Shown here one piece after another: positions 1 through 8,141 of a stretch of 30,795 bases of DNA. This stretch comes from a virus. The notes under the pieces were generated by a model that did no database searches, was not told where the DNA came from, and saw nothing but the letters and a program-made list of their open reading frames with translations. The translations under genes were made by a program, and so were the position numbers. Position 1 is the stretch's first letter, and the number at the start of each line of letters is the position of its first letter. The stretch covers positions 1-30,795 of IMG/VR virus record IMGVR_UViG_3300045125_000011; one strand, given 5' to 3'.

Positions 1-18
1 TATGTGCGTTGTTTGTAG

Positions 19-48
19 GCAAAATCACCCCCTACCGGGTCGTTTTGC
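19..48. other. 30-bp dyad, candidate cos/packaging-site element
   Basis: An interrupted inverted repeat: GCAAAA (19-24), TC, ACCC (27-30), a six-base centre CCTACC, GGGT (37-40), CG, TTTTGC (43-48). Ten base pairs thus enclose two symmetric 2-base mismatches. It lies in the gene-free stretch between the HNH endonuclease and, if the ends join, the terminase small subunit, which is where cos sites of HNH-associated terminases usually lie. It is also within the expected leader of the terminase transcript, so it could act as an RNA hairpin instead. Its role is inferred from position and symmetry. Confidence 0.4.
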
Positions 49-61
49 GTGGTTTCTAACG

Positions 62-69
62 CAAATATA
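62..69 (-). promoter_or_regulatory. Bacteroidota-type -7 element upstream of the packaging operon
   Basis: The minus strand reads TATATTTG, an exact match to the TAnnTTTG -7 element of Bacteroidota primary-sigma promoters. No good TTTG -33 box stands 19 bases upstream. Transcription would run leftward off the window and, if the genome is circular, into the terminase small subunit after roughly 90 bases of leader. It is the only such element I see in the HNH-TerS gap. Confidence 0.4.
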
Positions 70-97
70 GAACTTTGTTTACTTACTGAATGTTTTT

Positions 98-426
98 TCA
101 TTCACCGCCCTTCCCGTACTTCCTATTGCCCTCAGTTGCGCTCTTGCTGTTATGGCACTTGGTACACAATGGCTGCAAGTTGAACTCATCAAAGAACTTC
201 CCGCCGTCCGTTACCGGATGGATATGGTCAACAACCTTAGCCAGCTCCACACGCCCAGCATCACCACACGCCCGGCACAGCGGTTCACGCTCCAGTATCA
301 CCGACCTCAGCATCCGCCATTCCGATGTGTTGTACCTGGTATCGCGGCCATAAGTTGAACCAATCGCCGCCGCCTTCGGTTGCCTCCTGGTTCGTACTTC
401 CTTTTAGTGTGGATAATTTTTGCCAT
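98..426 (-). CDS. HNH endonuclease (frame-broken near the N-terminus)
   Basis: Small HNH nuclease of the type that accompanies large terminases and helps cut DNA at cos during packaging. The intact reading frame (start 313) holds CRAC, then VDHIHPV, then LCTKCHNSK: the paired Cys zinc ligands, the HNH catalytic His and the C-terminal CHN of the fold. It begins inside the domain, because the preceding stretch (YNTSEWRMLR) that normally opens this family continues upstream in frame without a start. A different frame offers ATG at 426 with a basic N-terminus; a one-base deletion in the GCGGCGGCG run near 363-372 would join the two. The exact start is therefore uncertain. Being the last minus-strand gene, it would precede TerS on a circular map. 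Confidence 0.75.
408..416 (-). promoter_or_regulatory. Perfect DnaA box TTATCCACA
   Basis: The minus strand carries the consensus DnaA-binding 9-mer TTATCCACA, overlapping the 5' part of the HNH gene. A second perfect copy lies at 863-871 and the iterons of 549-738 sit between them. The phage also encodes a protein with a DnaA domain IV (8138-8542). Confidence 0.45.
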
Positions 427-668
427 ACTTTTCTTTTGTTTTATCCTTTGCTTTGCTTATCATACGCGCACGCACACGCCTGCACGCACAATATCTTTCC
501 CTTTATATATGTAATACATTTCTTTTTTTATTTCCTTTAGCAACAAAAATCGGTACATCGGTACTCGGGCCACGTCCCCGTAGGGCCCAATCGCATTTAC
601 AATCGGGCACAATCGGGCACATCGGTACATCATTTCTTAAAAACATCTTAAAGGTCATAAACATTTAC
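427..668. other. Gene-poor AT-rich region, candidate replication origin
   Basis: A 242-base stretch between the primase stop and the HNH gene with no convincing gene. It has AT-rich flanks (about 480-545 and 635-700), a GC-rich centre (565-620) and short repeats. Two perfect DnaA boxes lie just outside, at 408-416 and 863-871. Very short minus-strand ORFs exist (for example a 19-codon ORF starting near 461), but none has a recognisable product. The arrangement next to the primase-helicase gene fits a replication origin; this is inference. Confidence 0.4.
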
Positions 669-738
669 TTATGATTTAGTGAATATGTATCCTTTATTTT
701 TATCCTTCCTAACCTTGGCCACATTAAATCGGTACATC
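549..738. repeat. Iteron-like short repeats
   Basis: The 11-mer ATCGGTACATC (minus strand GATGTACCGAT) occurs exactly three times, at 549-559, 621-631 and 728-738. Two tandem copies of AATCGGGCAC fill 601-610 and 611-620, directly abutting the second 11-mer, so three related units stand at 10-base spacing. The copy at 728-738 falls within the reconstructed 3' end of the primase gene. Repeats at helical spacing beside a replication gene suggest initiator or repressor binding sites. Confidence 0.5.
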
Positions 739-3147
739 GCTGCACCGGTTAGCACCGATTTTGCAAACTTTTTCTGCTCGTGTCCCGATCATCTACGGTG
801 TCCTCCACGCGGAATTCGTCCCACATTTCAGAGAATTTGTAAAATTCCTCCTTCATTAATCCTGTGGATAAAGTCGGCCCACCACTCCGCGAAGTCCACA
901 CCACATTCCACCCTTAACCGCTTCTTCAGCAGGGTTTCGCTGCTTTCCTGATAGTTGACACCCTTTGCGAGGTAAATCTCCACGCAATGCAACATGAAGT
1001 TGTAAAAGCGATTCCATTCGTCGCTGTCCCATTCGTTAAACAACATGTGACCAAAGTGCGCTTCAGGCGTCCTGTCTTTGCCAAAGAATGAACCAAATTC
1101 CAACATTCGCACGCGCCGAGCTCCGTGGTTCCCCTGAACGTTTACAGTATAGTTGGTCGAAAACCCGAACTTGGGCGCCCGCTTGTAATCCAAGTACACC
1201 TCTGGCTGGTTCTTCTTCTCTATGGTTACGCCTTCCGTTATCATGGAATAAAATCCCTCAAAGTCCATGTACTTCCGGCAATCTTCAACAAGCACCATCT
1301 GGGTATCCAATTCCACCCGCTGCATGGCAAACGACTTATCCATCTTAAAATTCTTCCCATCCAGAACCACCGTTCTTATTACATGACCAATAGCTTTAAA
1401 AACAACCCTTTACCAGTTCCCCGCCCTGATCTTCATCCTCCGTTTCTTCGCACAATACCACCGCCATACTCCGGGCCGGATGCTTATAACCGTGCAACAT
1501 ATACCCAATCAGCTGCATCGCATATTCCGTCCGCGCTGCATCATCAGCGCATACTGCCTTCACGAACTTGTAAAACACCGAATCAATATAACTAAACATC
1601 ACATTCGCGTCAGGGTCAAAACGATGGGGGATAATGTGTCGCTCCCAGATATGCCCCGGCGCTTCGTTATAGGGTATCATGCGCATCTCATCACCTTTAC
1701 GAACAACCGCCACCCGTTCTTAAAAGGGAAGTATGCCGTATCCACCTCATGAGCCAGCGCCGTCACATCGTGCCGCCCCAAATGTTCTATCATCAAGCCC
1801 CCGAACAACCGCCCCGTACTCTCCATAAACGCCCGTTCAATATCCGCCCGTAATACCTCACCCACCACTTCCGGCAATTCCGAAAGATAGCCGTTCACCG
1901 CTTTAATCATCATCTCGGTTGTTGCCTCGCGCATCACACGACTATTGACCTGGATGATGCGATACTCCTTTCCGTGGTCGCCATCCACCCAGTACAATCC
2001 AAAACCCTCCGACACATGTAGCCACCTATACAGCGCGTGCACATCAATGCGCACCTTTCCTTTGTCCGAAACAGTCCAAAACCCCGCCCCTGCATCCGCC
2101 CCGGCAATGGCATCACTCACAACCGCCTGCGCTGCCGCTGCATCCATGCCTGCTTTTTGTTGCACATGGCGCAACACGTCCAGCCCATCCAGTCCATCTT
2201 GTATCAGCTCCTGGCAATCTTCACTGCCCGATCGCGTTTCTCACTTCGCTTCTCGCCATACCCATCGTCCTGAAGCAGCCGGTAAGTTCGTTTCCAATCT
2301 CCACCTCCCACCAATACGTTAAACACCGCCGCCGGGGAATATCCCTTGCCAGCTTCAAACTCCGTGGATGTGGTGAACACGGAAAACAGGTTCAACTCCC
2401 GGTGATAGTCGCCGCTGGTCTTCGCGTCCGTGTTGCCGGGCCGTTTAAACACCACCTTCGGCCCTACCTCATACACCACCTGCCAACCGTGTTCCTGCAG
2501 AAGTTGCAACATATCATTCTACCCCCGACTCGTTGTAATGGTCAATAGGTGACTTCCTAAAATGTCCGGTATTTCCAAACTGTTCCACCTTCGCCCGCAC
2601 CGGCTCCAGATATTCATTGAACGACCGACACACTGCCAGCAACACCTCCCGCTCCGCTTCGGTCAATTCGCCAATCTCCCCGAAAGCACCCGATACCCCG
2701 GCGTAGGAGGGGCAGCCACATAGCCACCCTCCCCCTTGTTTCAATAAGCACCCGCACCTTATCCGAAGGGTTTCCGTTTGCTTCCGCTTCTGTCGTTGGC
2801 CGTTGCGCCAACTTCATGTTCCCGGCAATGGTTGCGCACCTATAATACAGGTGCCACCCGCCCGACCTCGTTTCCACAACCTGCAAGCGCTCGCGTATCG
2901 CCTCTGGTATGGCATCCATCAGGCCCGCGCGAACTTTGCCCTCGTGGTCGTATTTCAAGTCGCAGTCTATCACCTCAAGATTGCCGCTAACCGCCCCGCA
3001 GATGATTGCCTCGCCATGCGCGTTCGGATGCCGCCGCTGCTGTTCCAATTCCGCCGCCGTTACCTGCCGCTGTTGATAGGCTTTCCACGGCAGCACCGCG
3101 CGTTTGTTGGAATCGATTATGATTCGATTAAGATGTGTGTTTTCCAT
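669..3147 (-). CDS. Primase-polymerase / superfamily 3 helicase fusion (replicative primase-helicase)
   Basis: Large replication protein of about 826 residues, broken into some eight frame segments. The N-terminal part (3147 to about 2745) has the PrimPol domain, with IICGAVSGNLEVIDCDLKYD carrying the catalytic acidic pair and GGWHLYY carrying a His. The middle (2512-2204) has the RPGNTDAKTSGDY and VFTTSTEFE motifs common in phage bifunctional primases. The C-terminal part is an SF3 helicase: Walker A is readable as GGxTGKGLVFKAIG only if single bases are restored in the 1395-1425 stretch, then VLVEDCRKY (Walker B) and FGFSTNY (motif C). The frame continues after the apparent stop at 828 to FTKS and a stop at 669-671. 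ATG at 3147 was chosen because it opens a typical N-terminus and lies 10 bases after the methyltransferase stop. It would unwind and prime the phage genome. Confidence 0.8.
863..871 (-). promoter_or_regulatory. Perfect DnaA box TTATCCACA inside the primase gene
   Basis: Minus strand TTATCCACA, the second exact copy within 460 bases. It is embedded in the helicase C-terminal coding sequence, so coding constraint may explain it. With the copy at 408-416 it brackets the iterons. Confidence 0.35.
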
Positions 3148-3157
3148 AAAGTGTGTG

Positions 3158-3798
3158 TTAAAATTCGATGTGCAACTGCTTTCTAAATTCCGCAAACCTT
3201 TTTTCTTGCGCTGCAAAGTAATCCGCGTCAAGTTCGCACCCGACAAAGTTAAGCCCCGCTTTCCACGCTGCGATGCGGCTGCTTCCAGAGCCTAAGTGCG
3301 TGTCGAGTATGGTCTGCCCTGCTTGCGCGTATTTCTTAAAAATCCATTCGTAAAGTTTAACGGGCTTTTGCGTTGGGTGTATTCTTATGCTATCGGCATT
3401 TACAACCTCATTTTAAAAATTTTAGCAGGTGTATCAAAAGAAGTCCATGCAAATTCACACATTGCCATACTGAAATTTTCAGGTTGTATTTTATCCCAAA
3501 TTATATAACAAGGTGTCGGACTTAAAAAGTCAAGCATATAATTACCACCCCAAATTATTTGATTTTTTGAAACTCTTTTTAGTTCCGAGTAATAATTTAT
3601 ATCAGGTACAGCAGCATCATCGCCAGAAAATGATTTGTATTTATTTTTATCACCTCTTTTTTCGCTTCCTTTATGACCCATTGCCATATTTATCCCATAA
3701 GGCGGGTCAACAACTGCCAAATCGAAATACTTGTCAGGATAGCGGGCCATGACCTCCATGCAGTCGGCGTGGTATGTTTCTGAGGTGTGTTGTGTCAT
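3158..3798 (-). CDS. DNA adenine N6-methyltransferase, beta class (one frameshift)
   Basis: Site-specific DNA methyltransferase that would protect phage DNA or mark it. The N-terminal segment (3798-3400) has the catalytic DPPYGI (motif IV) after FDLAVV, followed by IIWGGNYML. The C-terminal segment, in another frame from about 3410 to the stop at 3158, has IHPTQKPVKLYEW, then the SAM-binding DTHLGSGSSRIAAW (motif I) and FVGCELDADYF. Motif IV before motif I gives the beta order. One indel near 3405-3415 separates the halves; joined they give about 213 residues, a normal length. The start overlaps the stop of the VRR-NUC gene (ATGA), so the two are translationally coupled. The middle of the gene is more AT-rich than its neighbours. 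Confidence 0.85.
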
Positions 3799-4070
3799 AA
3801 CCCCTTCACCCCCTCCGCATTATCCATAACCACTACCTCCGCGCCCTTGTGCCTCATCATCTTATGGCGAATTACCTGCACCCCGGACAACTGCCCGCCG
3901 GGCCGCTTCACCTCGATAAACACGACGCGCCCGCCCTTGATTGCCAATAGGTCAGGCCAGCCGTTTGTTGATGTGCTTTGCAGCTTCGTTACCATCCAGT
4001 CCGCCTCCTTCAGCGCCTTTACAACGCGCCGCTGTACCATTGCTTCGGTGATTTCCTTTATCTTCTTCAT
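3795..4070 (-). CDS. VRR-NUC domain nuclease
   Basis: Small intact protein of 91 residues matching the VRR-NUC fold, a PD-(D/E)XK variant found alone in many phages and in the FAN1 nucleases. The signature is NGWPDLLAIKGGRVVFIEVK, where D and the E-V-K triplet form the metal site, followed by RPGGQLSGVQ. It probably acts on branched or flapped DNA during replication or recombination, consistent with its place between a helicase and a methyltransferase. ATGA overlap with the methyltransferase. Its leader reads TCTAACACAC directly before ATG, with no Shine-Dalgarno sequence. Confidence 0.85.
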   Translation of the reverse strand: MKKIKEITEAMVQRRVVKALKEADWMVTKLQSTSTNGWPDLLAIKGGRVVFIEVKRPGGQLSGVQVIRHKMMRHKGAEVVVMDNAEGVKGL

Positions 4071-4075
4071 GTGTG

Positions 4076-4330
4076 TTAGAATAATGTTTTTTTCTTGGGC
4101 CGTAATCTATTCTGATTCAACTTATGATGTTCGTACCATTTATATAGAAGCTCACCCGCTTTATCCCAGCGGTATATCTGCTTCCACGGGCTGAGCAGAT
4201 AAGCTTCATGAAAGCCGCAACTGTTCGCCTTCACGTTGATGCGCTGGTTGATATTCAGGTCGTAGTACCGCGTGTGCTTCACTACCGGCTTTGGAAACAA
4301 GTCCAGACTAATTTGTGATTTGTCTTTCAT
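4076..4330 (-). CDS. Hypothetical protein, 84 aa
   Basis: Small basic, Tyr/Trp-rich soluble protein (KDKSQISLDLFPKP at the start, WYEHHKLNQNRLRPKKK at the end). I do not recognise a family. It sits between the helicase and the VRR-NUC nuclease, 7 bases after the helicase stop, and so belongs to the replication operon. An in-frame TTG lies 6 bases upstream, but ATG at 4330 is the better start. The basic C-terminal tail would allow DNA or RNA binding; that is only a guess. Confidence 0.65.
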   Translation of the reverse strand: MKDKSQISLDLFPKPVVKHTRYYDLNINQRINVKANSCGFHEAYLLSPWKQIYRWDKAGELLYKWYEHHKLNQNRLRPKKKTLF

Positions 4331-4339
4331 TTTCAATTT

Positions 4340-5586
4340 TCAAAACAACATCCGCTTATAATGCGCTGTTGTGTAGTCTTTTTTATCCATGACCGCCGCG
4401 TAAATCTGCTGCTCAATGCCGCCCTCGAACATGAGCCAAATTACCTGCGCAGGTTCGGCCCGGTCAAATGTCTGCATCCGCGCCCGAGCCTGCCAGTACG
4501 ACACCGCCGCAAAGTCGATGTTGTACATCACCAAGGCATCCGCCGTTGAAAGGTTCACCCCTTCGCGCCCGGACTGAATTTGCAGGAAAATCTGCGCCGG
4601 CCCATGTGTCTGGTTAAACTGCTCAGGCGTTTCGCACCCCGGCCCCAACACCTGCTCAAGCGCGATGCGTTCAGCGATGTACTTGTAAAACACAGCCACC
4701 CTCCGCCCGGCAAAGTTTGCCTTAATCCACTCCGCCTTCTGACACATCAAACACGATGCGCTCGCCTTCCTCTGTCTTAATGGTTCCCCCGCATAGCTGA
4801 TGTACCTTCTGCATCTCCTTTGCCGCCGTATCCGCCAGCACAACTCCGCCGCTCTTGGTGTTGATGTGCTTATACCTCCTGATTAGCCGCACTGAATGCG
4901 CAACCTTATCGGGCATGGGCAGCAGTTGGAACCGCTCCACAACCTTCCCCTCAAAGCCAGCCCTCAGCCTGAGTGAATGAAATTATGTAGGGCTGCATTG
5001 CCGCCATGACCTCCGCCTCCTTCACATCGCTGTAAATCTTCACCTCCCGCCCGGCAATCCATTGCGTTTTAGACTTTCCTAAATCCTTGTGCCATGCGTA
5101 AAATTCCTTCCACCCGTCCCACGGCCCCCTTCCGGTTGCCCAAGCCTGATGAAAGAACTGCGCGAAGCTCTCCGGGGTAGGTGTTCCCGATAGCAGCAGA
5201 CACCGCGCCCCGGTTCGCTCGACAATGCCGCGCACCTCCATCGCCCGCGCTGATGGTTTAGGATAAGCCCCGAGGCCGTGCGCCCTCATCCAATATAAGG
5301 AAATCCGCCGCGCCGTCGTACTTGTGCAGCGCCTCGTAATTTGTCACCTCCAGCTTAAAGGCCCCGCCGTGTATCTGTCCTTTATAATCAAATCGGATGC
5401 TCCAATGGCCTTCTTCTTCGTAACAAACAGCACCTCCCGCGACCTTAGCAGCGCCGCAACATGCAGCGCCGTCAGGGTCTTGCCCGTCCTTACCTCCATT
5501 GCAAGATACGCCCAGCCTAACTCGTTCACGATGTCCGCTGCGCGCTGCGCGATGTCCTGCTGGTATAGTCTGAGTGTGTTTCCCAT
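4340..5586 (-). CDS. SNF2-like DEAH-box helicase (at least four frameshifts)
   Basis: Superfamily 2 helicase/translocase of about 415 residues, reconstructed from at least five frame segments. Visible motifs in order: MEVRTGKTLTAL (motif I, ATP binding), FLILDE followed in the next frame by AHGLGAYPKPS (motif II, DEAH), LLLSGTPTPESF (motif III), SGREGVNLSTADALVMYNI (motif V) and YWQARARMQTFDR (motif VI arginine finger). The DEAH break is an extra G in GATGAGGGCGCAC near 5283, so here the window has an insertion rather than a deletion. Further breaks lie near 5345-5400, 4940-4955 and 4720-4745. Compact phage versions like this are usually found with nucleases and primase and probably remodel DNA at the fork or during recombination. 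Confidence 0.8.
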
Positions 5587-5590
5587 CTTT

Positions 5591-5615
5591 GCCCACCGCC
5601 GGGAATCGAACCCGG
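5591..5615 (-). tRNA. tRNA-like 3' end (T arm plus acceptor strand), 5' half not resolved
   Basis: The minus strand has a perfect T arm, CCGGG-TTCGATT-CCCGG (5615-5599), followed by CGGTGGG and a C, as at the 3' end of a tRNA. A run with D-loop character, GAGCGGTTGACG, lies about 45 bases upstream. I cannot fold a 5' acceptor strand or a 7-base anticodon loop from 5616-5700, so no amino acid is assigned. An indel may have destroyed the fold, or this may be a remnant. It lies between the nuclease stop (5725) and the helicase start (5586), a gap of about 140 bases otherwise without a gene. Confidence 0.4.
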
Positions 5616-5724
5616 TCTACCTCCATCAGGTCGGCAGCCGCTGAACGTCAACCGCTCAGCTTCGCGGCTGTGTTTCATGAGCGAAACACCCGCCATCGCA
5701 GGCCTCCTGCGCATCATGCAGCCG

Positions 5725-6466
5725 CTATTCTTTCTGGTGGCGCAGCTGATACGTCACCACTTTCGGCACTTTCTTTTCCGCCGATTGTTCCCATATTGCG
5801 CGCACAGAATTGAACAAGTCGAGTTTCTCAGAAATCACCGAAATATCCGTCTCGCTCAGGAATTGCCAGCCGATGCCCTGCCCAAGCCGCTCGGTTCTGG
5901 TCTTGGCGTTAAGCCAAAGGATTGCCACACCGTCAAGTTCCATCGCAAGGTTTGCTTCAGTTTCGCGATAAAGTGACGAATATGCCGCAAGCTGCAACCA
6001 GTAGGTATCGTAAATTCCATTGGATGTCTTTAAATCAATTAGGTACCTGCGCCCATCGTTCAATATGCCAACACGGTCAACCGTCCCCGCGTAATAGTTG
6101 CCGACAAACGCGCGTTCTATCATCTCCACTTCGGTTCGTAGCGCTTGCAAAAGTCAACGTACCTTTCAAACATTCCCCATTCCTCGAGTGTGCAGTTTGG
6201 TTTGCCATTTTCGCCAATCAGCTCCACCACTTCGCCACGGTCGTATGCCTCCGTCATCCGTGAACAGATGTCCCGCGCTCGCCTGCTGCCCTGATTACCT
6301 CATCGGACTTGCTGCCCATCTCCTTCATCCATTGCAATAGTGCGTAAGGTTTCGGGTATGCTTCCAGCACAGTTGTAACGCTCGGCACCCACTCGCCGCT
6401 CTGGTGTTGGTAAAACCTCCCGTCGGTAAATGTCAGCCGCCCGTCTTTGATGTGAATGTGCTTCAT
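5725..6466 (-). CDS. PD-(D/E)XK nuclease, RecB/Cas4-like (two frameshifts)
   Basis: Exonuclease-type protein of about 247 residues. The N-terminal segment (6466-6254) contains WVPSVTTVLEAYPKP and ERGTSVH, the helical region with an early His typical of RecB-like phage nucleases. The middle (about 6250-6135) reads GEVVELIGENGKP in another frame. The C-terminal segment has AGTVDRVGIL (motif D), RYLIDLKTS (D-x-K core) and YWLQLAAYS, the Q-x3-Y helix that completes the active site. Breaks lie near 6255 and near 6135. Related nucleases act with phage recombinases and helicases in DNA end processing. It starts 4 bases after the gene upstream. Confidence 0.8.
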
Positions 6467-6470
6467 TTCT

Positions 6471-6884
6471 TTACCCCCATTTCTTCGCCCAATACTCAGG
6501 CAGTTCGCCTGTGAATGGGGCGCAAAAATTCCAATGGCTATTTTCTTCCATGTCTACGAACATCGAACCAGAATTTTGTTCAAATCTGCGAACTCTTGGG
6601 CCATGGCCATAATCACCGTCATCCCAAAACCAACACACCTCCCCTTTTTTCGGCTTCCAAACTTCCACCTCAATAGCCTCACCGCTATCTATAAGGTTAT
6701 GGCAGTCGTATCCTTGCGCTGCCATGTCGCAGGTTGGTGCAGTGCCTTCTGGAAGTCGTTTTAGGTAGGGTTTGGCTATTCGTGACCAATAGTCATGATT
6801 AACGAGCGCAAATGATCCTTCATCATTAGTATCTGTGCCTGTCAATTTACCTTGCCCCTTATGCGTCCACACCTCGCACCCCAT
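6471..6884 (-). CDS. Hypothetical protein, about 137-150 aa
   Basis: Soluble, Trp- and Gly-rich protein with EVWKPKKGEVCWFWDDGD in the middle and FCAPFTGELPEYW near the end. The N-terminus MGCEVWTHKGQGKLTG resembles small phage proteins whose first residues read like AHxYxGCEV. In fact TFKQVAHHY is encoded immediately upstream in the same frame without a start, while an ATG near 6923 lies in another frame. The true N-terminus is therefore likely about 12 residues longer, behind a frameshift. No enzymatic motif is seen. It belongs to the early operon between the nuclease and SSB-like genes. Confidence 0.6.
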   Translation of the reverse strand: MGCEVWTHKGQGKLTGTDTNDEGSFALVNHDYWSRIAKPYLKRLPEGTAPTCDMAAQGYDCHNLIDSGEAIEVEVWKPKKGEVCWFWDDGDYGHGPRVRRFEQNSGSMFVDMEENSHWNFCAPFTGELPEYWAKKWG

Positions 6885-6917
6885 GTAGTGGTGTGCGACC
6901 TGTTTGAATGTGATGCC

Positions 6918-7046
6918 TCATCGCCCGCTCCTTTCCCGAAACCACTGCCCGATATATACGCATATCTCCCACAATGCACCGGCGCAATACGCCGCGCCGA
7001 TGCCTGCAAGAATGGCGAAGATGTACCTCAGCGCTTCAGTTTTCAA
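6918..7046 (-). CDS. Small membrane protein, 42 aa, TTG start
   Basis: Short ORF with one hydrophobic segment (YIFAILAGIGAAYCAGALW) after a charged start (KTEALR) and before a basic end (WFRERSGR), i.e. a single membrane span. TTG start at 7046-7044 overlaps the TGA of the SSB-like gene (7043-7045), so translation would be coupled. The stop lies about 30 bases before the next start. Non-ATG start and short length make this a moderate call. Function unknown. Confidence 0.5.
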   Translation of the reverse strand: MKTEALRYIFAILAGIGAAYCAGALWEICVYIGQWFRERSGR

Positions 7047-7660
7047 AACGGCGCCTCCTCCTCAGGTTCATTATTTTCGCCCATTGGTTCTGCTGCCTGC
7101 TGGCTGTTGAACTGCAATAATATTGCCTCCACTGCTTCATCCAACTCAGTTGAATCCCATACCATCTTCCCGGACACCTTCACCTGCTTGAGTTGTGGCA
7201 ACTGTTCAGCGCTGTCCCGTGTGTAAAACGGCTCTACCTTGTGCAGCTGCCCGTCTTCGCTGATTTGCGACAAACTCAGGCCGCTGCGCTTCTTGCCGCT
7301 GGCTTCGTCTGTCATCATCCAGGGCATCAGTCTGATAGGGTCAGCCGTCCGCAAATTTCGAAATCGCTTCGCCAGGTCGGTCGCATACCGGCTCCCGTAC
7401 GGCATTTGGATGATGTACTTTCCCGCTGGATGGAGCACGGTGAAACTCCAATCCCTTCCAAATTGACTCTCCCGGATTTCCGCCGATACAATGAGCCCTG
7501 TAAGTGCTTTGTATCGTTCCTCATGCACCTCTTGCCCGTTCTTGTTTGTCCGTGTCGTGCTGGCTTCGGTTGGCTCTTTGACGCGCTTCACGAATGCGCC
7601 GTCGCTGACGGTGAAATACTCGACCTGACCGCCGCTGTTGTTTGAAAATGATTCTTTCAT
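7043..7660 (-). CDS. Single-stranded-DNA-binding-like replication protein
   Basis: Intact protein of 205 residues. The body is rich in beta-type sequence (EYFTVSDGAFVKRV, WSFTVLHPAGKYIIQMPYG) and the last 20 residues are acidic, ending in EPEEEAPF. An acidic tail with a terminal Phe is the hallmark by which bacterial SSB and phage proteins such as T7 gp2.5 recruit replication partners. I do not see a standard SSB domain signature, so this is a functional analogue suggested by the tail and by the neighbourhood (DUF3310 and DnaA-like genes before it, nuclease and helicase after it). The leader is AT-rich with ACACACAACC before ATG. Confidence 0.6.
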   Translation of the reverse strand: MKESFSNNSGGQVEYFTVSDGAFVKRVKEPTEASTTRTNKNGQEVHEERYKALTGLIVSAEIRESQFGRDWSFTVLHPAGKYIIQMPYGSRYATDLAKRFRNLRTADPIRLMPWMMTDEASGKKRSGLSLSQISEDGQLHKVEPFYTRDSAEQLPQLKQVKVSGKMVWDSTELDEAVEAILLQFNSQQAAEPMGENNEPEEEAPF

Positions 7661-7676
7661 TTTGGTTGTGTGTTTA

Positions 7677-8141
7677 TTATAATTTTTGTTTAAGTTCCTG
7701 AATCTTCGCCTCGTACCACTTGGCTTTTTGAATGTCTTGGATGATGCTCGCGCCCTTTTTCAACCCGGCCCGCATCCGATACTTAAACGAATTGATCTTG
7801 CAAAAATCAATGTAAGCCTCCACGCCGAATACGCGAATCATCATCTCAGACACCTCTATGTCGTGCGCCATGTAATGCTTGGGATTTACCACGTCATCCT
7901 CGTGCATGGCCATGTTGTCCCGAAATTCCTCTACTGATTTACTCAAAGCCTCTACCCCGGTCAATGTTGGCGCAAAATGCGTGATGTTCCCGCGATGGTC
8001 AAGCATCACGCGAATGTCTGCATCCTGTGCCGGCCGCCATCCGTGCAAGGGCATGGGCAATGTTACATCGTTAACCGTTGCTGTGTTGGTGCGCACGTCG
8101 TACCGCGCCACCTGCCATTGTTCATATCGTAATCCGCTCAT
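7677..8141 (-). CDS. DUF3310 domain protein
   Basis: 154 residues. The C-terminal half carries the DUF3310 signature: VVNPKHYMAHDIEVSEMM, then VEAYIDFCKINSFKYRMRAG and a WYEAKI helix. This domain occurs widely in phage replication regions; it has been called nucleotide-kinase-like, but its biochemical role is not settled. The N-terminal 70 residues (YDVRTNTATVNDVTLPMP) form a separate, probably beta-rich part I do not recognise. The start overlaps the stop of the DnaA-like gene (8138-8141), giving a coupled pair. Confidence 0.75.
   Translation of the reverse strand: MSGLRYEQWQVARYDVRTNTATVNDVTLPMPLHGWRPAQDADIRVMLDHRGNITHFAPTLTGVEALSKSVEEFRDNMAMHEDDVVNPKHYMAHDIEVSEMMIRVFGVEAYIDFCKINSFKYRMRAGLKKGASIIQDIQKAKWYEAKIQELKQKL

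Noticed and set aside
549-738. Short regularly spaced repeats as a CRISPR array
   Set aside because: Units are only 10-11 bases, partly tandem without spacers, and no cas genes are present.
828-845. Stop at 828 as the true end of the primase-helicase
   Set aside because: Another frame continues immediately with EEFYKFSEMWDEF and then, after one more indel in an A5 run, to FTKS and a stop at 669, both with typical coding character.
5526-5717. 63-codon minus-strand ORF upstream of the helicase
   Set aside because: Its C-terminal half is a translation of the tRNA-like T arm (typical PGSIPGGG string) and it runs across the helicase start in another frame.
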